Assembly (NCBI GenBank): GCA_900470095.1
Contig: UBZM01000003.1
Location: 42,165-106,164, forward strand
Reading direction: 5' to 3'
Origin: Hyphomicrobiales bacterium
GTDB lineage: Bacteria > Pseudomonadota > Alphaproteobacteria > Rhizobiales > Beijerinckiaceae
Length of the DNA stretch: 64,000 nucleotides
Positions 30,475-37,533 of the stretch are shown here, in pieces; position 1 is the stretch's first letter, and each line of letters starts with the position of its first letter. The translations under genes and the position numbers were made by a program. Under the pieces are notes generated by a model. It saw nothing but the letters and a program-made list of their open reading frames with translations. It searched no databases and was not told the origin of the DNA.

Positions 30475-31209
30475 TCAGGCCGCGTCGCGGTCGCAGGCGG
30501 GGGCATGGCTGTCGAAGGCCTCGACCATGCGCCGGGCCTTGAGCTGGTTTTCAGGCGTCAGGACGTCATTGGTCGCGCCCCAGGCTACAGCCTCGCGTGC
30601 CAGAAGCAGTGTCTCGGGAAAGGCGCGTTTCACCGTCTCGATATCATGAAGGACGGCAACCACGGTGCGCGCCTCACCATGCCAGCGCTGAACCAAGGCG
30701 AGCAGATCAGCCGTGGTGCGGGCATCGATGGCGGTGAAGGGTTCGTCGAGCAGGATGATGTCGGCGTCCTGCAGCAGAAGGCGCGCGAAGAGCGCGCGCT
30801 GCATCTGGCCGCCGGAGAGATTGCCGATGGGGCGGCGCTCGAAGCCGGTCAGGCCGACGGCCGTGATGGCGTCCTCGATCCTGGTCCGAACTCCCATGCC
30901 AATGCGGCCGAAGATGCCGGCCTTGCCCCACAGCCCCATGGCGACGAGATCGTAGACATGGATCGGGAAGGAACGATCGAGTTCCGCCGATTGCGGGAGA
31001 TAGGCGAGGCGCTTGCCGCGGGCGAGCGTCAGGCGACCGTCGAGCGGGGTCAAGGCGCCGGCAATAGCCTTCAGCAGCGTCGATTTTCCGGCGCCGTTCG
31101 GTCCGACGATCGCGGTCAGGCTTCCGGCGGCGATTTCGCCCGAGAGGTGATGAACCGCCGGGTGGCGGTCATACCCGAGCGTGAGATCATCGAGGCGAAT
31201 GGCGGGCAC
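30475..31209 (-). CDS. znuC: Zinc ABC transporter ATP-binding protein
   Basis: A 244-residue ABC ATPase. Walker A is GPNGAGKSTLLKAI, the signature is LSGGQMQRALFARLL, and Walker B is DIILLDEPFTAIDART with the H-loop in VVAVLHDIETV. It powers the ZnuB channel on the cytoplasmic side. The start codon is GTG at 31209, 15 nt after the stop of the microprotein gene, with no strong ribosome binding site, so its translation may depend on the upstream small gene. Confidence 0.93.
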   Translation of the reverse strand: MPAIRLDDLTLGYDRHPAVHHLSGEIAAGSLTAIVGPNGAGKSTLLKAIAGALTPLDGRLTLARGKRLAYLPQSAELDRSFPIHVYDLVAMGLWGKAGIFGRIGMGVRTRIEDAITAVGLTGFERRPIGNLSGGQMQRALFARLLLQDADIILLDEPFTAIDARTTADLLALVQRWHGEARTVVAVLHDIETVKRAFPETLLLAREAVAWGATNDVLTPENQLKARRMVEAFDSHAPACDRDAA

Positions 31210-31224
31210 GAAGGGCTGCTTTCG

Positions 31225-31374
31225 TCAGGAGATGACTGCAAATGTGGCAAGCCAGAGCAGGGCGATGATGCCGAGCGCGAGCCCGAGCCGCCCCGCCGCC
31301 GAAAGCCGCAGCAGAGACCAGCCCGGATCTTCTGAGAGGGCAGTGGCTGCAGGGTGGTGGTGCGAGTGGCTCAT
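31225..31374 (-). CDS. His-rich single-helix membrane microprotein at the head of the znu operon
   Basis: A 49-residue open frame read directly from the sequence. It starts MSHSHHHPAATALSEDPGW, continues with a basic turn (LLRLSAAGR), then one membrane helix (LGLALGIIALLWLATFAVIS) and stops. The His cluster and the single transmembrane segment fit a metal-binding accessory subunit. It lies 15 nt before znuC and 4 nt after a candidate Zur box. No ribosome binding site is visible between that box and the ATG, so the mRNA might be leaderless. Function in zinc uptake is inferred. I am fairly sure it is coding because composition, topology and position all agree. Confidence 0.68.
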   Translation of the reverse strand: MSHSHHHPAATALSEDPGWSLLRLSAAGRLGLALGIIALLWLATFAVIS

Positions 31375-31378
31375 AGGT

Positions 31379-31395
31379 GAATGATATAATGTTAC
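31379..31395. promoter_or_regulatory. Candidate Zur box at the head of the znu operon
   Basis: GAATGATATAATGTTAC stands out as AT-rich in GC-rich DNA and matches the znuA-proximal site (29554-29574) at 13 of 16 positions. It sits 4 nt before the microprotein ATG on the minus strand and about 95 nt before the plus-strand gene at 31490. A repressor bound here could cover the operon promoter. Confidence 0.6.
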
Positions 31396-31489
31396 GCGAT
31401 CTTCGGGGCAAGCGAGATCGCGATTGTTGTTGGCTTCCGGCCGTGGCGTTATCCACCATGGTCAACGCCAGCAGAACCGGAGCGCGCGC

Positions 31490-31753
31490 GTGAGTGGTGA
31501 CCGAGTGACCTTCCGAGCCGTCCGTGACGGCGTCGTCACGGAGATTCCGGCCGATGCGATCGAGATCGGTCTGCCTGACGGGCTGAGTTTCCGCATCATG
31601 GCCTTTGCCGGCCGCAAGGGCGCCGCGGCGCTTCACATGCCGGCCGATCATCCGGATGCGCCGAGCTTCGACGTGTTCAGCGTCGAGCCCGGCGCAGCCA
31701 ATACACTGTTCGTGTCGGTGGATCGGGTCCGGAAACGCCAGATGGAAGGCTGA
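31490..31753 (+). CDS. Small conserved-type protein of 87 residues, function unknown
   Basis: Starts at GTG 31490 with GGAG about 8 nt upstream. The sequence VSGDRVTFRAVRDGVVTEIP and LSFRIMAFAGRKGAAALHMP reads as a compact beta-rich soluble domain without signal peptide or membrane helix, ending in a basic tail (VDRVRKRQMEG). I do not recognise a family. It is divergent from the zinc module and convergent with the glucan gene, whose stop lies 12 nt away. It could share the Zur-controlled promoter region, but that is speculative. Confidence 0.6.
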   Translation: MSGDRVTFRAVRDGVVTEIPADAIEIGLPDGLSFRIMAFAGRKGAAALHMPADHPDAPSFDVFSVEPGAANTLFVSVDRVRKRQMEG

Positions 31754-31765
31754 AACGGTCCCCGC

Positions 31766-33385
31766 TCAGAACGGCAGATACTGGTACAGCCAGGTCTCGG
31801 TCAGTACCGTGTCGCCGCCACGCAGGAAGCAGCGCATCTCGACCGGATCCGTGCCCTCGACGGTCAGGTCGAATTGCGCGCGCCAATGGCCGGGCACGTC
31901 GTTCGGCACGGCTTCGGCGAAGACATAGGAAAACGAGCCGCGCGAGGCCGAGAGCACGACCTCGGGCTTCACGCCGAAGGGAATATTCTCGAGCACCGGG
32001 CCCTTGAACTCGACCACGAATTTGCGCACGCCCCTTGGCCGGGTGGTGCCGGGCTGGCCGCCATTGCCGAGCCGTGTCGCGACGACGCGGCCGAGCGGCG
32101 AGGGGAAGGGCTCGTCCGCGAGCCAATGCAGCTTGTAGTGGAATTCGTAGGCGGCTCCCGCCTTGGCCGGGCCCTCGGGCACCCACATCGCGACGATATT
32201 GTCGTGGATCTCGTCGTCGGTCGGGATCTCGATGAGCTGAACGGCGCCTTTGCCCCATTGTCCGATCGTCTCGATCCAGAGGCTGGGGCGGCGCTCGTAG
32301 AAGACGCCGTCAAGATAATGACCGACCTCGCGGTCGCGCTGCATCAGGCCGAAACCGCGCGGATTGTTGTCGACGAAGGACGAGGCGGTGGTGCGGCTGG
32401 GGTTGTTGAGGGGCCGCCAGGCGCGCTCTCCGGAGCCGGTCCAGAGTGCGAGGCCATCGGAATCATGCACCTCGGGGCGCCAGTCGACGGCGGTCGATTT
32501 CGCCGTCTCCGAGTACCAGTACATCGAGGTCAGGGGCGCGACGCCGAGCCGGGTGACGTCATTGCGCAGGAAGATCGCCTTCTCGATCTCCATGTCGACG
32601 CCCTTGCCGCGATGCATGCGGAAACGATAGGCGCCGGCGACGCTGGGGCCGGAGAGCAGGGCATAGACAACGACATACTCGGCCGAGGCCTGCGGCGTCT
32701 CCAGCCAGATATGAGTGAAATCCGGAAATTCCTCGGCCTTTCCGCCGACAGCCGGATCGATGGCGAGGCCGCGGGCGGACAGGCCGTATTGATAGAGTTC
32801 ACCGATGGCGCGGAAATAGGAGGCGCCGAGGAAGGCGACCCAGTCATTCTTCTGCCAGTCGAGCTTCTCGCCCTTGCGGCCGGGATGTCCGGAGCGGCTC
32901 TCCTGGAAGCGGAAACCCGCAAAACCCGCGCCCGCCGGCAACTGGCGCGCCGGTGAATCCGCCGGCATCTCGAAATAGCTCTCGTCATAAACGATCTCGC
33001 GCGCCTTGCCGCCGTCGAGGACATGCATGCGCACCGGCTTCTGGAAATACCGGCCGAGATGGAAAAAGGTCACCGGCCAGGGGGAGGGGCCGTTCGCCCA
33101 CAAGGCCATCTCCGGCTTGAACTTGATCTTGCCATGGGCGTCGTAGTCGATCCGCTCCAGAATATCGGCGCGCGGCGGTGGCGGCGGCGCATAGGGCTTG
33201 CTCGCCAGGTCGCGGGCACGCGCCTTCAGCCCTTCGAAGCTGAACGCCTCTGCCTCTCCGAGCTTCAGGCCCTGTTGCGCGAGGGCCGCCGGGGCAAAGC
33301 CGAGCGCGGCGAGCGCCGCCGTGGCGCTTGCGCCGGCGAGCAGCGTGCGGCGGTCCAGGGAGGGCGATTTCGTGCGGGCGTGCAT
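31766..33385 (-). CDS. Periplasmic glucan biosynthesis protein, OpgG/OpgD (MdoG) family
   Basis: A 539-residue exported protein needed to build osmoregulated periplasmic glucans. The N-terminus has a Tat signal (DRRTLLAGASATAALAALGF), which favours the OpgD type over OpgG. Family hallmarks follow: IKFKPEMALWANG, VRMHVLDGG, WVAFLGASYFRAIGELYQYG, TSMYWYSET, and RPEVHDSDGLALWTGSGERA in the C-terminal Ig-like region. The start at 33385 is chosen because the Tat signal begins there. No glucosyltransferase opgH gene is adjacent, so the partner must lie elsewhere. Confidence 0.92.
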   Translation of the reverse strand: MHARTKSPSLDRRTLLAGASATAALAALGFAPAALAQQGLKLGEAEAFSFEGLKARARDLASKPYAPPPPPRADILERIDYDAHGKIKFKPEMALWANGPSPWPVTFFHLGRYFQKPVRMHVLDGGKAREIVYDESYFEMPADSPARQLPAGAGFAGFRFQESRSGHPGRKGEKLDWQKNDWVAFLGASYFRAIGELYQYGLSARGLAIDPAVGGKAEEFPDFTHIWLETPQASAEYVVVYALLSGPSVAGAYRFRMHRGKGVDMEIEKAIFLRNDVTRLGVAPLTSMYWYSETAKSTAVDWRPEVHDSDGLALWTGSGERAWRPLNNPSRTTASSFVDNNPRGFGLMQRDREVGHYLDGVFYERRPSLWIETIGQWGKGAVQLIEIPTDDEIHDNIVAMWVPEGPAKAGAAYEFHYKLHWLADEPFPSPLGRVVATRLGNGGQPGTTRPRGVRKFVVEFKGPVLENIPFGVKPEVVLSASRGSFSYVFAEAVPNDVPGHWRAQFDLTVEGTDPVEMRCFLRGGDTVLTETWLYQYLPF

Positions 33386-33624
33386 TGTCAGACGGATCTC
33401 GGAGGCTTCTGGGGGAGTATTGTCCGGGCTAACCTGTCCAATGGGCAAGGGCAACCAGACGCGGGAGCCTGCCCGATGCACCGAAAAAATGGCGAAAGCG
33501 TCACGGACACGCGGCGGAGCTGCCCCGGCAATGCATTTCCTGGGCTTTCCTTGTCTCAACGGGCCGTTCTACAAGGGTCAAAGCCCGGCCGCTCGTGCTG
33601 GGAAATAAGGTTCTGGGAGGATCC

Positions 33625-34593
33625 ATGAAGACGCTGTTTCGCGGCCGGTCTCTGGCCGGTATCGCTACCGCCTTGCTGATCGCTGCTGCTCCTGCGGGTG
33701 CTCACGCGCAAGAGTTCGTCAATGTGCTGACCGGAGGCACCTCCGGCGTCTATTATCCGATGGGCGTTGCCCTCTCGAAGATCTATGGCGAGAAGATTCC
33801 CGGCACCCGCCCGACGGTGCAGGCGACCAAGGCATCGGTCGAGAATCTCGTGCTCCTGCAGCAGGGACGTGGCGAACTCGCCTTCACGCTCGGCGATTCG
33901 CTCGATGCGGCCTGGAAGGGCGATGAGGATGCCGGGTTCAAGAGCCCGCTGAAGAAATTGCGCGGTATCACTGCGATCTATCCGAATTTCGTGCAGATCG
34001 TCGCCTCAAAGGAAAGCGGCATCAAGACGCTCGCCGATCTCAAGGGCAAGCGGCTTTCGGTGGGCGCCCCGAAATCCGGCACCGAGCTGAATGCGCGCGC
34101 GATCCTCGCGGCGGCAGGCCTAGCCTACAAGGACCTTGGCAAGATCGAGTATCTGCCCTTCGCCGAATCGGTCGAGCTGATGAAGAACCGCCAGCTTGAT
34201 GCGACGCTTCAGTCGGCGGGCCTCGGCGTGGCCTCCATCCGCGATCTCGCATCCTCGGTCGAGATCGTCGTTGTCGAGGTGCCGAAGGGGGTCATCGACA
34301 AGGCCGGAGCGCCCTTCGTCAGCGCGACCATTCCCGCCAACACCTATGGTGGCCAGGCGGCAGCGGTGAACACGGCGGCAGTGGTGAACTACCTTGTCAC
34401 CCATGAGGGGGTGAAGGAGGAGCTCGTCTACCAGATGACGAAGAACATCTTCGATAATCTCGGGGAACTTGGCGCAGCGCATTCGGCCGGCAAGGCGATC
34501 AAGCTCGAGAGCGCGCTCGAGGGCATGCCGGTACCGCTGCATCCGGGGGCGGCGCGCTATCTCAGGGAGAAGGGCCTCAAGGTCGGGTCCTGA
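33625..34593 (+). CDS. TAXI family TRAP transporter solute-binding protein
   Basis: A 322-residue periplasmic receptor. A signal peptide ends AHAQ; the mature part begins EFVNVLTGGTSGVYYPMGVALS, the TAXI family signature. It continues with QGRGELAFTLGDSL, IYPNFVQIVA and LKGKRLSVGAPKSGTELNAR. The ATG at 33625 has GGGAGGA 7 nt upstream. It is followed 84 nt later by the fused TRAP permease, making a complete transporter. Ligands of TAXI receptors include glutamate and other small organic acids; this one is undetermined. Confidence 0.93.
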   Translation: MKTLFRGRSLAGIATALLIAAAPAGAHAQEFVNVLTGGTSGVYYPMGVALSKIYGEKIPGTRPTVQATKASVENLVLLQQGRGELAFTLGDSLDAAWKGDEDAGFKSPLKKLRGITAIYPNFVQIVASKESGIKTLADLKGKRLSVGAPKSGTELNARAILAAAGLAYKDLGKIEYLPFAESVELMKNRQLDATLQSAGLGVASIRDLASSVEIVVVEVPKGVIDKAGAPFVSATIPANTYGGQAAAVNTAAVVNYLVTHEGVKEELVYQMTKNIFDNLGELGAAHSAGKAIKLESALEGMPVPLHPGAARYLREKGLKVGS

Positions 34594-34677
34594 TCACCTC
34601 TCGCATTTAACTCTCCCGGCGCTGGCCTTCGGGGGCGGCGCCGGCGCATGCGCACGCCATTGGGGATATGCGACGCG

Positions 34678-36816
34678 ATGACGAGTCAGACGGACCAACT
34701 GCACGCGCTTTCGGGAGCGAGCGAGACGCCAGTCGAGAATGCGGCGCTCGACAATTTCGAGCACGGCTTTCCGCCGGGCTTCGGACCCGGCCACTGGGGC
34801 CTTGTGGCGTATGCCGTCGCGCTCGCATTCGCCTGTTTCCAGATCGCGATCTCGGCCTGGCACGTGCTGCCGAGCCAGGCGGTGCGCGGCGTCCATGTCG
34901 GCTTCCTTCTGCTGCTCAGCTTCGGCCTCGTCGCCAATTTCAAGGCGAAGACCACTGCAGGGCGCTGGGCCGGCTGGGCGCTGGGCGTCATCGGCTTCGG
35001 TGTTGGCCTATATCAGCTCGTCTTCTACGCCGATCTGATCCTGCGCGACGGCGATCCCTCGACGGCCGATCTCGTGGTCGGGACCCTGCTGATCGTTCTC
35101 ATCTTCGAGGCCGCGCGGCGGCTGATGGGCAATGCCTTGCCGATCATGTGCGGTGTGTGCCTGCTTTACTGGTTCTTCGGCCAGTATCTGCCGTCGCCAT
35201 TCAACCATCGCGGCTACGGTTTCGATCAGATCATCGGCCATCTGTCCTTCGGCACGGAGGGCTTTTACGGCGTGCCGACCTATGTGTCGGCGACCTATAT
35301 CTTCCTCTTCATCGTCTTCGGCTCCTTCCTGGAGAAGGCCGGGATGATCCATCTCTTCAATGACGTTTCGCTTGGCCTCTTCGGCAGCGCGCGTGGGGGG
35401 CCCGCCAAAGTCGCGGTGTTCTCCTCCGGCCTGATGGGCATGATCTCGGGCTCGGGCGTCGCGAATGTCGTCACGGTCGGGCAGTTCACGATCCCGCTCA
35501 TGATCAAGTTCGGCTATCGGCGCGCCTTCGCCGCCGGTGTCGAAGCCACGGCCTCGATGGGTGGGCAGATCATGCCGCCGGTGATGGGCGCGGCCGCCTT
35601 CATCATGGCCGAGACGCTGGGCGTGGATTACTCGGAGATCGTCAAGGCCGCAGCGATCCCGGCGGTCCTCTATTTCGCCTCGGCTTTCTGGATGGTGCAT
35701 CTCGAGGCGGGCAAACACGGTCTCAAGGGTATCGAGCGGCGTTTGCTGCCCAGCCCGCTCAAGGCTCTGCGCGAACGCTGGTTCCTGGCGCTGCCGCTCG
35801 CCGTGCTGGTGTTCATGCTGTTCCACGGCTTCACCCCGCTCTTCGCCGGCACAATCGGGCTGGCGCTGACCGTCGGCCTGCTGCTGGGCACCGGTGTCGC
35901 GCTCGGGTTCAAGACGATGACGCTGCGTGTGATCTTCTGGGTGGGCCTCGGCTTGATCGCGGGTGCGCTTCTGCGCAACGGGATGGATGTCAGGGTTGTC
36001 GCTGGGCTGATCGCCGGTTTGATCGGCCTGAATGCGCTCACCATCGGCGGTCGCGCGACGCTGGTGATCTGCCGCAATGCGCTGGCCGATGCCGCCAAGA
36101 CCGCGCTGCCGGTCGGCATTGCGTGCGCGATCGTCGGAACCATCATCGGCCTGATGACGCAGACGGGCATCGGTACGACCTTCGGCGCCTGGGTCATCGG
36201 CCTCGGCAAGACCAGCCTGTTCCTGGCATTGGTCCTGACGATGATCCTGTCGATCCTGCTCGGCACCGGGATCCCGACGATCCCGACCTACATCATCGTG
36301 GCGGCCTTGGCGGCTCCGGCGCTGGAACAGCTTGGAGTACCGCTGATCGTAAGCCACATGTTCGCATTCTACTACGGCATCATGGCCGACCTCTCGCCGC
36401 CCGTGGCCCTCGCGGCCCTCGCGGCGGCGCCGATCGCGAAGGAGAACCCGGACAAGATCGGCTGGGAAGCGATGCGGGTCGCGCTGGCGGGCTATGTCAT
36501 CCCATTCATCGCGGTCTATTCGCCGGCACTGATGCTGCAGCAGGGCGATCCGATGTCGGCTCTGATCGGCTTCTGGCCTTCGGTGATCTATGCCGTCTTC
36601 AAGGCGAGCGTTGCCATCGGTCTCTTCGGGATCGTGGCCATCGGCTATCTGTTCGATCGACTCAACGTGACGGAACGCATCCTCGCCTTCGTCGCAGCGG
36701 TGTTCCTGTTCGGAGAGTTCGCCTATAGCGACGCGCTCGGCTATCTGCTCACAGCCGCGTTGGTCGGGCGTCACTGGTGGGAGACGCGCCGCCTGCAGGC
36801 GAGCAGCACAGCGTGA
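34678..36816 (+). CDS. TRAP transporter permease, 4TM/12TM fusion
   Basis: A 712-residue inner-membrane protein that joins the small (DctQ-like) and large (DctM-like) TRAP subunits. The N-terminal quarter carries four helices. The DctM-like part follows, with EGFYGVPTYVSATYIFLFIV, GLMGMISGSGVANVVTVGQF, ASMGGQIMPPVMGAAAFIMA and LGTGIPTIPTYIIVAALAAP as transport-domain signatures. It uses the sodium or proton gradient to import the ligand captured by the TAXI protein. The ATG at 34678 is preferred; one at 34648 adds ten residues. The stop overlaps the next gene's GTG. Confidence 0.93.
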   Translation: MTSQTDQLHALSGASETPVENAALDNFEHGFPPGFGPGHWGLVAYAVALAFACFQIAISAWHVLPSQAVRGVHVGFLLLLSFGLVANFKAKTTAGRWAGWALGVIGFGVGLYQLVFYADLILRDGDPSTADLVVGTLLIVLIFEAARRLMGNALPIMCGVCLLYWFFGQYLPSPFNHRGYGFDQIIGHLSFGTEGFYGVPTYVSATYIFLFIVFGSFLEKAGMIHLFNDVSLGLFGSARGGPAKVAVFSSGLMGMISGSGVANVVTVGQFTIPLMIKFGYRRAFAAGVEATASMGGQIMPPVMGAAAFIMAETLGVDYSEIVKAAAIPAVLYFASAFWMVHLEAGKHGLKGIERRLLPSPLKALRERWFLALPLAVLVFMLFHGFTPLFAGTIGLALTVGLLLGTGVALGFKTMTLRVIFWVGLGLIAGALLRNGMDVRVVAGLIAGLIGLNALTIGGRATLVICRNALADAAKTALPVGIACAIVGTIIGLMTQTGIGTTFGAWVIGLGKTSLFLALVLTMILSILLGTGIPTIPTYIIVAALAAPALEQLGVPLIVSHMFAFYYGIMADLSPPVALAALAAAPIAKENPDKIGWEAMRVALAGYVIPFIAVYSPALMLQQGDPMSALIGFWPSVIYAVFKASVAIGLFGIVAIGYLFDRLNVTERILAFVAAVFLFGEFAYSDALGYLLTAALVGRHWWETRRLQASSTA

Positions 36817-37178
36817 GCCTGTGCCTCGCGGCCAGTGCCCTCGTCATTGCGCTGGGCGCCGATGAGATCACGCTCGGCTGGCGGCACTCGGTGCAGAAGA
36901 CGCTATGGGAAGAGGTCTGGCGGGAGACGCCGGGCGGTTTGCGGCTGGTCGAAGCGCGGGTCGAAGGATCGGGGGCGGGCATGGACCCGCCCGATGGTGC
37001 GACATTGCGCGACGGGTTCTGGCGCTGGACGCCGGCCTTGCCGGCGCTTCCCGAGGTCGTGATGCGGCGTTCGGGCGCAACGGCGGATTGGACGGTCTGC
37101 ATCGGAGCCGTGTGTCGGCCGATGGGCAGCTATCTGCCCGAGGCGGCCGATCCGGTGGTTCTCAGGCCGTGTGGCTGA
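36813..37178 (+). CDS. DUF1850 protein, TAXI-TRAP accessory
   Basis: A 121-residue protein with an N-terminal hydrophobic segment (LCLAASALVIALGA) that may be a signal or anchor. The DUF1850 core follows: ITLGWRHSVQKTLWEEVWRE, LRLVEARVEGSGAGMDPPDG and LPEVVMRRSGATADWTVC. DUF1850 genes nearly always sit beside TAXI-type TRAP fusions, as here; the role is unknown but presumably in assembly or ligand delivery. The GTG start overlaps the permease stop by 4 nt, so translation is coupled. Confidence 0.88.
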   Translation: MSLCLAASALVIALGADEITLGWRHSVQKTLWEEVWRETPGGLRLVEARVEGSGAGMDPPDGATLRDGFWRWTPALPALPEVVMRRSGATADWTVCIGAVCRPMGSYLPEAADPVVLRPCG

Positions 37179-37180
37179 GT

Positions 37181-37420
37181 TCAGTGGCGCTCGCCGATAT
37201 GCTCGAACTTGAACACGCGACGCATGAAGACGAGCATCCCGTAGGCCGCGAAGCCCGAGAACAGCGCCATCAGGATATAACCGACGATATGGCCGAGCTC
37301 GAAAAGGCCAGCGAGGGCCCAGCCCGACGCCAGCGCGACGCCGAAGAGCTCGACGGCGATCAGGATGCCGAGCGAGATCACCATGATCATGGTACGCCAG
37401 GTGCCACTCTCTTCAGCCAT
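37181..37420 (-). CDS. Small two-helix membrane protein of 79 residues
   Basis: Starts MAEESGTWRTM with AAGGA about 7 nt upstream; an ATG seven codons earlier is less well placed. Two hydrophobic helices (TMIMVISLGILIAVELFGVA and HIVGYILMALFSGFAAYGML) are joined by a short loop, and a basic, His-ended tail (RRVFKFEHIGERH) follows. The stop lies 2 nt from the stop of the DUF1850 gene (convergent). I do not recognise a family; a small stress or quality-control membrane subunit is possible but unsupported. Confidence 0.65.
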   Translation of the reverse strand: MAEESGTWRTMIMVISLGILIAVELFGVALASGWALAGLFELGHIVGYILMALFSGFAAYGMLVFMRRVFKFEHIGERH

Positions 37421-37533
37421 GTTCGTTCCTTGATAATTCATACGCGCTACGGCCTAGCCGACGCGCTGCCGGCATGCAACAAAATCGCGCCACTCGGCAA
37501 ATGGTTGCTCCCGGCTGGATTGAAAACCCTCTG

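Noticed and set aside
35008..36774. A 588-codon minus-strand open frame opposite the TRAP permease
   Set aside because: Charged low-complexity antisense product of hydrophobic codons; no motif and no ribosome binding site.
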